NCBI GenBank assembly: GCA_025141015.1
Contig: CP081098.1
Coordinates: 2,858,501-2,922,500 of the forward strand
Direction: 5' to 3'
DNA from: Rhodobacteraceae bacterium M382
Lineage (GTDB): Bacteria > Pseudomonadota > Alphaproteobacteria > Rhodobacterales > Rhodobacteraceae
Length of the DNA stretch: 64,000 nucleotides
The notes beneath the pieces were generated by a model. That model did not search any database, was not told the origin of the DNA, and worked only from the letters and a program-made list of their open reading frames with translations. Both the position numbers and the translations under genes were made by a program. Below are positions 9,359 to 18,151 of this stretch, piece by piece (positions within the stretch are counted from its first letter, which is position 1; each line of letters starts with the position of its first letter).

Positions 9359-9887
9359 AAACACACACTTTATGCACCCATCCAACTCTAGTTGCCTGCT
9401 GTACGACCGCTCATAGCACGCTCTGGCGGGTCGTCCGCGACCGTCAGATGCGGCCCTTTCAGCGCGTCAATCGCCTGACCCTCGGCCTCAAGGCAGGGAC
9501 TGCCCGGTGGCCAGACCGCCCAAGCCTTCGTGCCAGGCCAGCTGCCACATCGCCAACCGTCACGCGTCGTTGAATGTCGGGCCCGCAAAGACCATCTGCG
9601 CGTCCGGGCGTTTGATCTGGGTGTGTGGCCAGGGATTTTGGTCTGAGCGTTTGGCATTGGTGATTAGATGCGCTCGCGACATCCTTGTTTTCCTATGCGT
9701 TCTCGCGTTTCTGCGCAGGGTCGAGCCAATCCTCTGGATCAATTTTCATCCCTGCGTAACACACTCGAATTCGATCAGGCGTTTTTAAACACTGATCCTT
9801 CACTTCCCCCTAGGCGTGTATTAAATAAAAACCGCAGGACCAATACAAAGACTGTATTTTACAACCAATTCTTAGGGCACGAAAAAC
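9359..9887. other. Gene-poor region with a possible degraded gene
   Basis: 529 bp without a convincing gene. On the minus strand at about 9390-9742 short open stretches in two frames are separated by stops (for example ITNAKRSDQNPWPHTQIKRP, then MWQLAWHEGLGGLATG, then LEAEGQAIDALKGPHLTVAD). This looks like a frameshifted remnant, but I do not recognise the family. The final 120 bp are AT-rich (9785-9880) and probably hold the promoter of the RTX gene. Confidence 0.3.
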
Positions 9888-12032
9888 ATGACCAATCAAT
9901 TGCTGATCACCCAAACCCTGGACGCAACGGATGCTCCGGAGTTCTCTCCGGAAACTGAGAGCTCCCGAGCAAGCGTGCGGGAAAGCAACATTTTGGTTCT
10001 GGATGACGGCTCCATGCTGAGCCTGGATTACGCCAGCGGGATTGCAGCTGTTTTTCAGGGGTTAAGCGGATCATTTCCTTTCCCCATGTTGGAATATCAA
10101 GCCCGCCATATCGGCACCGACGGATCCTTGATCTCAGAAACGGTGCTGATGACGCATGTAGAGTCAGGCACTGACATAACCAGACCCTCCCCGTTCTTAC
10201 AGTTTCAATTGGATGCGAATGGAAACCCGTACATTTACGCTAATATGGACAGACTTTTGGGTTTTCGACTCGGTGATGACTCTTACGGTTCTGAAATAAA
10301 CATATTTTCAATTTCATCCACAGGTGAAGTTAGTGATCCCGTAGACCCCAGGGCTGAATTCAGCCGAATTGGGACAGATATGCCCTTGAGTGATGGAACA
10401 AGTGTTCGGCTGGCATTTCCGCAACAGGACCTATTTTTTGACTCGTGGGATTTTGCCTTGGAGATGCAGATTTTTGATGCTGATGGCGAGCCGATTGGGG
10501 ATGCGGTCAGCCCTGCGGGGGGGCTCCCGCGGGGCAACACCCATGGTGCCAGGGTCGACGAGGACGGCAATATCGTGATCTTGCGGTCCAGCCCGTCTGC
10601 GAGGTTGATCGAATATGTCGTGGATACCAGTGGGGCGCTGATATCCAACGCGCTTGTTTATGCCCCGAAAGACGATCCATCGGCACATCAAATCAGCAAC
10701 GATTCAAGTCGGGTTTTCCGCCCAGATGGTGGATATGTCGCCCTCAGCGGATCCATACTGCAGAACTACACCGCAGATGGCCGCCCCGACGGATTGGCAA
10801 TCGATCTTGGTTATCCGTCGGGGTCGTCAATGTCACAAATGGCCCTTGGCAAAGGTGGTGATTTTTGGGTCCGATGGAACAGCCGGACACCTGACAGCAC
10901 TGATCAGGAGTTTACCGGGGGGTATGCCGCGTTCGAGATTATCATTCCGCGCAGTTTGACGGACGAGGCAGATCTGGAATTCCTGTCATCACCCGAGGCC
11001 GTTGATGGTGGCGCGGGCAATGATGTCATCCTGGGCAGCGACGGTGTCGACAGGCTGTTGGGGTCTGACGGAGACGACGTTCTGATGGGCGGCGCAGGCG
11101 ATGATCTCATGCGGGGCGATGCAGGCAATGATATGTTGATTGGCGGCGACGGTGCCGCCGATACCGCGTTTTACCAGGGAGGCTGGCAGGACTACGATGT
11201 ATGGGCAGAAGATGAACTGGTCTATATTTCCGGCACCGGTGCCGCGTCTGGTGACGGAACGGATCGGCTGTCAGGGATCGAACGTCTCGTTTTCTCCGAC
11301 ATGGACGTCGAAGTTTCAGATTTCGTGACCCAATTTGGCACAGCGTTTTCCGGGACCGACGCAGATGATACATTCTATGGGACCAGCGGGAACAACCTTC
11401 TGTCCGGGCTGGCAGGTGATGACACCCTGAATGGCCGCGATGGCGTCGATACATTGTACGGTGGCGACGGCAATGACGTTTTGACCGGCGGTAGGTCGCC
11501 TGATGATCTGCACGACGAGATTCATGGCCAGGCTGGGAATGACATTCTTCGGGGCGGCTATGGCAATGACTTGGTTCTTGGCGGGGACGGAAACGACACA
11601 ATAGACGGCGGCCGAGGCGTCGACACTGTGGCGGGTGGTACCGGGAATGACGCCGTTGGAGGGGGCTCCACCAGCGATGTCGTCTTTGGCGGTGCCGGGG
11701 ATGATTTCCTTAACGGTGGATATGGTCATGACCGATTGAACGGTGGCTCTGGGGCTGATCGTTTCTTTCATCTGGGCACGGATTCTCATGGGACCGATTG
11801 GATCCAGGATTACAGCGCCGCGGATGGGGATGTCCTGATGTATGCTGGAACCGCCACAGCGGCCGATTTCATCGTCCAGCGCGCGACGACGGCGGGTGCG
11901 GGCAGCGCCGATATTGCCGAAATCTTTGTCACACACCGGGGCACAGGTAATCTGTTGTGGGCTTTGGTTGATGGCGACGCGCAGGAGAACCTCCAAATGC
12001 TGGCCGCGGGCCAGACATTCGACATTCTGTGA
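9888..12032 (+). CDS. RTX calcium-binding exoprotein
   Basis: A 714-residue protein with no N-terminal signal peptide. Residues 1-360 form a beta-rich region with repeated short blocks (LDDGSMLSLD, FRPDGGYVALSG), perhaps a propeller-like fold. From about residue 370 there are two blocks of hemolysin-type calcium-binding nonapeptides (GGAGNDVILGSDGVDRLLG, GGDGNDVLTGG, GGSGADRFFHLG), separated by a spacer of about 100 residues. The last 60 residues are an uncharged-rich tail ending in FDIL, typical of type I secretion signals. It is expected to be exported by a type I system, but no exporter gene adjoins it. The start ATG at 9888 follows an AT-rich leader. Function outside the cell is unknown. 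Confidence 0.85.
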   Translation: MTNQLLITQTLDATDAPEFSPETESSRASVRESNILVLDDGSMLSLDYASGIAAVFQGLSGSFPFPMLEYQARHIGTDGSLISETVLMTHVESGTDITRPSPFLQFQLDANGNPYIYANMDRLLGFRLGDDSYGSEINIFSISSTGEVSDPVDPRAEFSRIGTDMPLSDGTSVRLAFPQQDLFFDSWDFALEMQIFDADGEPIGDAVSPAGGLPRGNTHGARVDEDGNIVILRSSPSARLIEYVVDTSGALISNALVYAPKDDPSAHQISNDSSRVFRPDGGYVALSGSILQNYTADGRPDGLAIDLGYPSGSSMSQMALGKGGDFWVRWNSRTPDSTDQEFTGGYAAFEIIIPRSLTDEADLEFLSSPEAVDGGAGNDVILGSDGVDRLLGSDGDDVLMGGAGDDLMRGDAGNDMLIGGDGAADTAFYQGGWQDYDVWAEDELVYISGTGAASGDGTDRLSGIERLVFSDMDVEVSDFVTQFGTAFSGTDADDTFYGTSGNNLLSGLAGDDTLNGRDGVDTLYGGDGNDVLTGGRSPDDLHDEIHGQAGNDILRGGYGNDLVLGGDGNDTIDGGRGVDTVAGGTGNDAVGGGSTSDVVFGGAGDDFLNGGYGHDRLNGGSGADRFFHLGTDSHGTDWIQDYSAADGDVLMYAGTATAADFIVQRATTAGAGSADIAEIFVTHRGTGNLLWALVDGDAQENLQMLAAGQTFDIL

Positions 12033-12195
12033 TCACGCGCACGACCTGAGACACAGACCGCACGGAGCGCGTGGATCAGGAACCGAAGCAGATCGGCCGG
12101 ACCCGGATTGGGACGGCCGGACAGCCGATCGCAGTGCGTCCCACTCTGGGAAACGCAATCCTGTCCGGCGACGCACTGAATTTTGGAATGATATT

Positions 12196-12496
12196 TGGTA
12201 CGGGCGGTGGGAATCGAACCCACACGGGCTTTCGCCCCACGGATTTTCTTACCCGCTACGGTTTTCACCGCCACCCCGGTCTGGGGCGTTTGGGGTCTGG
12301 ACTATCCCTTCACCATCACCGGATACGTCCGGTTTTAGGTGCTGCCCGTCTAGTCTCTACACCTTCCCCTTTCGGGGCTTGGCTCGGGATTGCCATTTGA
12401 CAGGTTTCCCCGAATTTGAGCAGTTCTACGTCCGGCGTTTCCCCCGGCGCACTCAATGATCTAAGTCCGATGCGTCTACCGTTCCGCCACGCCCGC
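12196..12496 (-). tRNA. tRNA-Leu(UAA), interrupted by a group I intron
   Basis: Joining the exons at 12496-12463 and 12247-12196 gives a full class II tRNA. The acceptor stem is GCGGGCG paired with CGCCCGT (one G-U at the end), then discriminator A and an encoded CCA. The D-arm is GCGGAACGGTAGACGC. The anticodon loop reads CTTAAAA, giving anticodon TAA. There is a long variable arm (GGGGCGAAAGCCCG) and a T-arm with GTGGG, TTCGATT and CCCAC. The interruption lies between wobble base U34 and A35, the site used by cyanobacterial tRNA-Leu(UAA) introns. The first base pair of the anticodon stem (T27 and T43) seems mismatched. The gene is convergent with the RTX gene, which ends 163 bp away. Confidence 0.93.
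12248..12462 (-). ncRNA. Group I self-splicing intron in tRNA-Leu(UAA)
   Basis: A 215-nt insertion in the anticodon loop with group I hallmarks. The 5' exon ends in U, and ACTT of the exon can pair with GAGT inside the intron (P1) with the expected U-G wobble at the splice site; the intron ends in G. The conserved core appears in order: a P-like element (AATTCGGGGAAACC, about 12401-12416), Q-like (AATCCCGAGCCAAG, 12378-12391), R-like (GTAGAGACTAGACGG) and S-like (GGGATAGTCC, about 12299-12308). This resembles subgroup IC3 tRNA introns. It contains no homing endonuclease frame. The exact splice sites are inferred from the tRNA structure. Confidence 0.92.
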
Positions 12497-12613
12497 ACAC
12501 TGGTTTCACGTATACGGAGCCCGCGTCTGGCTGCAAGCAGAAATCCGAATTTTCCGGCGAAAACAAACACCACTGCGACCGGGGTCCGCGACACGAACCC
12601 AATGTGGCCTGGA

Positions 12614-13189
12614 TTACAGATCCGTGCCCTTGGGGGCCAGTGGACCGCCTGGCGCAGCCAAGCCCCTCTCGGGGAGCCAGGGGTTCATCTCCAATGCGCG
12701 TCCCAACGCATCACGGGCTGCATCCAATTGCCCAAGCGCATAGAGCGAGAGCGCCTTGCCGCTGAGCGCCGCGATGTGATCCGGCGACAATTGCAGTGCG
12801 CGATCCAAATCCACCACAGCTGTTCTGAAATCCTGTCGCAGGTAATTTACAAAGGCCCGCTGATTGTACCCTTCGGCATATTCTGGGCAGTAATCGACGA
12901 GGATATCGAACTCCTGCAAGGCCCCAGCCAAATCAAATGCCGCCCGTTTCTGCATCCCGCGATCCAGAATGGCCTGGGCCTGTTCATTGGGTGCATCGGC
13001 CCAGAATTCCCACATCTGATTAGAGATCACGCGCGCATCGCCTTCGTTGTCGGCCGCCTGAACCTGTTCAATCAACCCCTGAACGGATTGGCTGTGATCC
13101 GGGGGCGGCGGACAGGTCTCGGCCTCCACGACGGACGCCGAAACAGCAGACAGGATGAGCGGGGCATATGCAAAACGAAACCAGGCCAT
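12614..13189 (-). CDS. Periplasmic TPR-repeat protein
   Basis: About 191 residues. An N-terminal hydrophobic stretch ending in an Ala-rich cleavage-like site (SAVSASVVEAET) suggests export. The mature part contains TPR-type helical repeats: AQAILDRGMQKRAAFDLAGA, EGYNQRAFVNYLRQDFRTAV, then ALSGKALSLYALGQLDAA. Such proteins are scaffolds for protein contacts; no enzymatic motif is seen. The ATG at 13189 is preferred because AGGATCGGGG precedes it; another ATG lies six codons upstream at 13207. It is transcribed in the same direction as putR, 30 bp downstream of it, so read-through from putR is possible. Confidence 0.75.
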   Translation of the reverse strand: MAWFRFAYAPLILSAVSASVVEAETCPPPPDHSQSVQGLIEQVQAADNEGDARVISNQMWEFWADAPNEQAQAILDRGMQKRAAFDLAGALQEFDILVDYCPEYAEGYNQRAFVNYLRQDFRTAVVDLDRALQLSPDHIAALSGKALSLYALGQLDAARDALGRALEMNPWLPERGLAAPGGPLAPKGTDL

Positions 13190-13219
13190 ACCCCGATCCT
13201 GTGCCATATGGCACAGTAA

Positions 13220-13702
13220 TCAAATCACATTTTCGAGCGTCCCCAGCGCCCCATCTTCCTTGACCGCCTGCATCGCCACAAATGTCGACGTTGATGCAAC
13301 ATGTGGCAGCGATGAAATCCGTTCGGCCAATACCGCGCGATAGGCCGCCATCGACCGGGTCCGTACCTTGAGCAGATAGTCGAAATTCGATGCAATCATA
13401 TGGGCTTGCTCGATCTCTGGCACCTTGATGATCGCCGCATTGAACGCCGACAGCGCGGCTTCGCGGGTGTCGTCCAGCTTGACCTCGACAAAGGCCACGT
13501 GATCCAGCCCCATTCGGATCGGATCAATCAACGCCCGATATCCCGTGATCACGCCATCAGCCTCAAGGCGGCGCAACCGGGTTTGGGTCGGGGATTTTGA
13601 AAGACCAATGCGCCGTGCCAGATCGGCAATCGAGATTCGCCCGTCCTCGGCCAGAATCTCCAGAATCGCACGATCAAAACGGTCCAGATCAGAAATGCCC
13701 AT
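13220..13702 (-). CDS. putR: Lrp/AsnC-family regulator of proline catabolism (PutR-like)
   Basis: A 160-residue Lrp/AsnC protein. The N-terminal helix-turn-helix reads LDRFDRAILEILAEDGRISI followed by ADLARRIGLSKSPTQTRLRRLE. The C-terminal RAM ligand-binding domain follows (VAFVEVKLDD, then MIASNFDYLLKVRTRSM). The ATG at 13702 sits just after GGAGG; an upstream ATG six codons earlier would place that ribosome site inside the gene. It is divergent from putA across 121 bp, the classical layout in alphaproteobacteria, where PutR activates putA in response to proline. The direct repeats in the shared promoter are its likely binding sites. Confidence 0.9.
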   Translation of the reverse strand: MGISDLDRFDRAILEILAEDGRISIADLARRIGLSKSPTQTRLRRLEADGVITGYRALIDPIRMGLDHVAFVEVKLDDTREAALSAFNAAIIKVPEIEQAHMIASNFDYLLKVRTRSMAAYRAVLAERISSLPHVASTSTFVAMQAVKEDGALGTLENVI

Positions 13703-13730
13703 ATGGCCTCCAAATTGCACAAACTTCGGT

Positions 13731-13776
13731 CGATTGTCCCGAGATTATGTTTCTTTTGGCCGATTGTCCCGAGATT
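13731..13776. promoter_or_regulatory. Direct-repeat operator between putR and putA
   Basis: The 16-bp sequence CGATTGTCCCGAGATT occurs exactly twice, at 13731-13746 and 13761-13776, with a 30-bp period (about three helical turns). This same-face spacing suits a multimeric Lrp-type regulator. It lies between the divergent putR and putA starts and probably controls one or both. Binding is inferred, not shown. Confidence 0.7.
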
Positions 13777-13823
13777 TTCCCGGTATTCTTCTCAAAACAC
13801 GCATCCTGCAAGGACGACCTCAG

Positions 13824-16800
13824 ATGACCGACACATTGCGCCACCGGATTGACGCCGGAACCTATGGGGACCAAAGCACCCTGCTGGCCCAGCTGATCGC
13901 AACCGCTAATCTGTCTGACAACGACCGCGGCACAATTTGTAGCGCCGCGGCCGCGCTGGTGCGCGACATTCGCGATCACACCGCCCCGGGCATGATGGAG
14001 GTGTTCCTGGCCGAATATGGCCTGTCGACCGACGAGGGCATTGCTCTGATGTGCCTGGCCGAAGCGCTGCTGCGGGTGCCCGATGCCGATACGATCGACG
14101 CGCTGATCGAAGACAAGATCGCCCCGTCGGATTGGGGCAAACATCTGGGACATTCCTCCTCTTCGTTGGTCAATGCCTCGACCTGGGCGTTGATGCTGAC
14201 CGGCAAGGTTCTGGATGAAGCAAAACCGTCACCTGTCAGCGCCCTGCGCAACGCCATCAAACGGGTGGGTGAACCTGTGATCCGTACCGCCGTTAGTCGC
14301 GCAATGAAGGAAATGGGTCGCCAGTTCGTTCTGGGGGAAACCATTACCTCTGCGATGACGCGCGCCAAGGGGATGGAGGCCAAAGGCTATACCTATTCCT
14401 ACGACATGCTGGGCGAAGCCGCCCGCACCGAAGCCGACGCCGCCCGCTATCACCTGTCCTATTCCCGCGCGATTTCGTCGATTGCCGATGGCTGTGTACA
14501 TAAAGATATTCGTGCAAACCCCGGTATTTCCGTAAAACTCTCGGCATTGCATCCGCGATATGAGCTGGCACAAGAGGCCCGGGTCATGGACGAACTGGTC
14601 CCGCGGTTGCGCGCGCTGGCCTTGCTGGCCAAAGCGGCGGGCATGGGGCTGAACATCGATGCCGAAGAGGCAGATCGCCTGTCGCTGTCGCTGGATGTAA
14701 TCAATGCCGTTATCGGAGATCCCGCGCTGAAAGGGTGGGACGGATTGGGCGTCGTGGTTCAGGCCTATGGGCCCCGCGCCGGGCTGACGATTGATGCGTT
14801 GTATGACATGGCCACACGGTTTGATCGCAAGATCATGGTGCGACTGGTCAAAGGAGCCTATTGGGACACCGAAATCAAACGCGCTCAGGTCGAAGGCATG
14901 GATGCCTTTCCAGTCTTCACCTCCAAGGCGGTAACAGACGTGTCCTATATCGCCAACGCGCGCAAGTTGCTGGACCGTACTGACAGGATTTACCCCCAAT
15001 TCGCAACGCATAACGCCCACACCGTCAGCGCCATCCTGCATATGGCCAAGGACGGGCAACCCTTTGAATTCCAGCGCCTGCATGGAATGGGGGAAACGCT
15101 GCACCAGATGGTGCTGGAGCGCAACAAGACGCGCTGTCGGATCTATGCCCCTGTTGGCGCTCATCGTGACCTGCTGGCCTATCTGGTGCGTCGCCTGCTG
15201 GAAAATGGTGCCAACAGTTCGTTTGTGAACCAGATTGTCGACGAAGATGTCTCGCCCGAGATCGTCGCGGCCGATCCCTTTGTCACGGCGCTGGCCCCCG
15301 CCCCCGAGATACCGACAGGCACCGACCTGTTTGCTCCGGAACGCCCCAACTCCAAAGGCTTTGACCTGAAGCACACGCCCACGCTCGAAACGATTGACGC
15401 CGCCCGGACCCCATGGCGGACCGACGTCTGGCAGGCCTCTCCACGGTTGGCCGAGGCCGCCTCCCCCGAGGCTGCGGTGGTCGTGAGCAACCCAGCTGAC
15501 GGCACCCTCGTGGGCCAGGCCGCCCAGGCGAGCCTTGCCGATGTCGAAGTCGCGCTGGCGTCGGCCCAACCCTGGGACGCACCAGCGTCCGAACGCGCCG
15601 CCGCGCTGAACCGCGCGGCCGACCTCTATGAGGCGCATTTTGGCCAGATCTTTGCCCTGTTGGCGCGCGAGGCCGGAAAATCCCAGATGGACGCCGTAGC
15701 CGAGCTGCGCGAAGCGGTGGATTTTCTCCGCTACTACGCGGCCCGCATCCCGGATGCCAATCCAGCGGGCGTGTTCACCTGCATTTCCCCCTGGAATTTC
15801 CCTTTGGCAATCTTTTCGGGTCAGATCGCTGCTGCGTTGGCCACAGGCAATGCAGTGCTGGCCAAACCCGCGCCGCAAACGCCGCTGATTGCCGATTTTG
15901 CCATCTCGCTGCTGCATCAGGCCGGTGTCCCGCGTGACGCCTTGCAGCTGCTGCCCGGCGGACCACAAGTGGGTGGCGCGCTGACGTCGGATTCGCGTGT
16001 GAATGGCGTTGCCTTTACCGGCTCTACTGCCACAGCAATGAAAATCCGTGCTGCCATGGCTGAAAATCTGCGCCCTGGCTCACCGCTGATCGCCGAAACT
16101 GGCGGGCTCAACGCGATGATCGTCGATTCCACGGCGCTGCCCGAACAGGCTGTGCAATCCATCGTCGAAAGCGCCTTTCAATCCGCTGGCCAGCGCTGTT
16201 CAGCGCTGCGCTGTCTCTATCTTCAGGAAGACATCGCCGAAGACGTTCTGGAAATGCTCCAGGGTGCCATGGATGCGCTGATCATTGGTGATCCCTGGCA
16301 TCTGTCGACGGATGTGGGGCCGGTGATTGATGAAGCTGCGCGCGCAGGCATCGCCGCCCATATCGATGCAGCCCGCGCCGATGGACGCCTGTTAAAGCAG
16401 ATGGCCATCCCAGAGACCGGGACCTTTGTTGCACCAACCCTGATCGGAGTTCCCGGCATCACCGCGCTGGACCGTGAAATCTTTGGTCCGGTGCTGCATG
16501 TGGCCCGTTTCAAGTCGCACGAACTGGATCAAGTGATCGCCGACATCAATGCCACCGGCTATGGGCTGACTTTTGGTTTGCACACCCGGATCGATGATCG
16601 GGTCCAACATGTAACCGAGGCCGTGCATGCAGGGAACCTCTATGTGAACCGCAACCAGATTGGTGCCATTGTCGGATCTCAACCTTTTGGCGGAGAGGGG
16701 CTTTCCGGTACTGGACCAAAGGCCGGCGGACCCAATTATCTGGCCCGTTTCTGCGCCCCGGATCGGCAACAAGCAGACGAGGATTGGGCGGGGGCGCTTG

Positions 16801-17225
16801 CCGAACTGCCAGGCGAAACCGGCACTCCGGCCCGGCCGCACACCCAATCGCTGCCCGGACCGACAGGCGAATCCAACCGTCTGACTGTGTCACCCCGCGC
16901 ACCGCTGTTATGCCTTGGCCCCGGCCCTAAAGCTGTCAGTGCCCAGGCCCATGCGGTGCTGGGCCACGGTGGCACCGCCATTCAGGCGGCGGGGATGTTT
17001 GATCTGCACCGGTTGGAGCATATCCAGGGCATCTCTGGCGTCCTTTGGTGGGGAGACGCAGCGACCGGGCGTGAAATCGAACAGAATTTGGCCCGGCGTC
17101 CCGGGCCGATCCTTCCGATGATCCCAGGTCTACCGGACCGGGCACGTGTCCTGGCAGAACGCCATACCTGCGTCGATACCACCGCGGCCGGTGGCAATGC
17201 CGCGCTGTTGGGCGGTTTGGACTGA
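13824..17225 (+). CDS. putA: Bifunctional proline dehydrogenase / pyrroline-5-carboxylate dehydrogenase
   Basis: 1133 residues. It oxidises proline to glutamate in two steps and is the whole proline catabolic pathway in one polypeptide. The proline dehydrogenase barrel carries YPQFATHNAHT, FQRLHGMGETLH and YAPVGAHRDLLAYLVRRLL. The aldehyde dehydrogenase part has ISPWNFPLAIF, the glutamate motif IAETGGLNAM and the catalytic cysteine in QRCSALRCL (near residue 790). The end carries DTTAAGGNAALL, seen in longer PutA proteins with an extra C-terminal domain. No ribbon-helix-helix DNA-binding domain is present at the N-terminus, consistent with control by a separate PutR. The ATG at 13824 follows AAGGA. 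Confidence 0.95.
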   Translation: MTDTLRHRIDAGTYGDQSTLLAQLIATANLSDNDRGTICSAAAALVRDIRDHTAPGMMEVFLAEYGLSTDEGIALMCLAEALLRVPDADTIDALIEDKIAPSDWGKHLGHSSSSLVNASTWALMLTGKVLDEAKPSPVSALRNAIKRVGEPVIRTAVSRAMKEMGRQFVLGETITSAMTRAKGMEAKGYTYSYDMLGEAARTEADAARYHLSYSRAISSIADGCVHKDIRANPGISVKLSALHPRYELAQEARVMDELVPRLRALALLAKAAGMGLNIDAEEADRLSLSLDVINAVIGDPALKGWDGLGVVVQAYGPRAGLTIDALYDMATRFDRKIMVRLVKGAYWDTEIKRAQVEGMDAFPVFTSKAVTDVSYIANARKLLDRTDRIYPQFATHNAHTVSAILHMAKDGQPFEFQRLHGMGETLHQMVLERNKTRCRIYAPVGAHRDLLAYLVRRLLENGANSSFVNQIVDEDVSPEIVAADPFVTALAPAPEIPTGTDLFAPERPNSKGFDLKHTPTLETIDAARTPWRTDVWQASPRLAEAASPEAAVVVSNPADGTLVGQAAQASLADVEVALASAQPWDAPASERAAALNRAADLYEAHFGQIFALLAREAGKSQMDAVAELREAVDFLRYYAARIPDANPAGVFTCISPWNFPLAIFSGQIAAALATGNAVLAKPAPQTPLIADFAISLLHQAGVPRDALQLLPGGPQVGGALTSDSRVNGVAFTGSTATAMKIRAAMAENLRPGSPLIAETGGLNAMIVDSTALPEQAVQSIVESAFQSAGQRCSALRCLYLQEDIAEDVLEMLQGAMDALIIGDPWHLSTDVGPVIDEAARAGIAAHIDAARADGRLLKQMAIPETGTFVAPTLIGVPGITALDREIFGPVLHVARFKSHELDQVIADINATGYGLTFGLHTRIDDRVQHVTEAVHAGNLYVNRNQIGAIVGSQPFGGEGLSGTGPKAGGPNYLARFCAPDRQQADEDWAGALAELPGETGTPARPHTQSLPGPTGESNRLTVSPRAPLLCLGPGPKAVSAQAHAVLGHGGTAIQAAGMFDLHRLEHIQGISGVLWWGDAATGREIEQNLARRPGPILPMIPGLPDRARVLAERHTCVDTTAAGGNAALLGGLD

Positions 17226-17230
17226 CAGAA

Positions 17231-17318
17231 CCGGGGCACTCCCGCCCGTCGAACCGGCTTTGAAAAAGCCCGCTCGCCCGTTGGGCCACGCCGCGCGCAG
17301 GTATACCTGCGCGCGGCG
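17231..17318 (+). repeat. Post-stop hairpin element, family 1 (copy A)
   Basis: Begins a few bases after the putA stop. It holds ACTCCCGCCCG, a small hairpin (GGCTTT-GAA-AAAGCC), CCGTTGGGCC and then a perfect 30-bp palindrome (17289-17318, arms CGCCGCGCGCAGGTA and its complement). Two further copies lie at 45205-45290 and 45430-45506. The terminal hairpin probably acts in termination or mRNA 3' end protection; no strong T-run follows it. Confidence 0.7.
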
Positions 17319-17362
17319 GTTGTCCTCTTGACCTCCTTCAGAAATCAGATCAGCGTCGGGGC

Positions 17363-18136
17363 ATGTTTCCAATTCGCGATCACAACCCGTCCGGGCGAAC
17401 GCCCTATGTTGTCTACACCCTGATGGCGGCCAATATTCTGGCCTTTGTCGGCTATTTTGGGCTGTCCGACGATGCCCGTCTGCTGAACCAGTTCTATTTC
17501 GACTATGCCATCATTCCTGCCCGCATCACGGATGGTGGTGGGTTCGAAACCCTCTTTACGTCGGTCTTTATCCACGGCGGGATCATGCATCTGGCAGGGA
17601 ACATGCTGTTTCTGTGGATCTTTGGCGACAATATGGAAGACGAGATGGGACATGTGCCCTTTCTTGTCTTTTACCTGGTCTCCGGTCTGGGGGCCGGATT
17701 GCTGCATGTCGCAGCTGCCCCATTATCGACAGTACCAACAGTCGGAGCCTCGGGCGCGATAGCCGGTGTTATGGGGGGCTATCTGTTGCTGTTCCCCAAG
17801 GCCAAAGTCGATATTCTGATCATTCTGATCGTCTTCTTTCGCATCATTCCAATCCCGGCTTGGGTCATGTTGGGGCTATGGTTGGGGATGCAGTTCATTG
17901 GCGGGCTGGGCTCGGACCCGGATACGGGTGGCGTTGCCTATTGGGCCCATGCCGGTGGATTTGCGGTCGGGCTGATCCTGACCGTTCCCCTGTGGCTGAA
18001 ACGCGGCGGCCCCGCTTTTTGGAGCGAGACCCACGGGCATCCGCCCCACCCCGAACCCGACTATCGGCTCAACGCGACACGTATTCCCCGGATAGGGCGC
18101 AGATCCGAACGCAAGCCAGGTCCCTGGGGGCGATAG
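17363..18136 (+). CDS. Rhomboid-family intramembrane serine protease
   Basis: A 257-residue polytopic membrane protein. The catalytic serine is in GASGAIAG (near residue 130) and the histidine in YWAHAGGFAVG (near residue 195), with the conserved HLAGNMLFLWIFGDNMED segment in between the early helices. About six membrane segments are visible. The basic C-terminal tail (RIPRIGRRSERKPGPW) is probably cytoplasmic. Rhomboids cleave membrane proteins within or near the bilayer; the substrate is unknown. It lies downstream of putA but beyond the hairpin element, so is likely transcribed separately. It is convergent with the thioesterase gene, 15 bp away. Confidence 0.92.
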   Translation: MFPIRDHNPSGRTPYVVYTLMAANILAFVGYFGLSDDARLLNQFYFDYAIIPARITDGGGFETLFTSVFIHGGIMHLAGNMLFLWIFGDNMEDEMGHVPFLVFYLVSGLGAGLLHVAAAPLSTVPTVGASGAIAGVMGGYLLLFPKAKVDILIILIVFFRIIPIPAWVMLGLWLGMQFIGGLGSDPDTGGVAYWAHAGGFAVGLILTVPLWLKRGGPAFWSETHGHPPHPEPDYRLNATRIPRIGRRSERKPGPWGR

Positions 18137-18151
18137 ATGCAAGTGCAGCCA

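Noticed and set aside
14229-15968. A 579-codon minus-strand frame within putA
   Set aside because: It is antisense to well-defined proline dehydrogenase motifs and has no recognisable domain.
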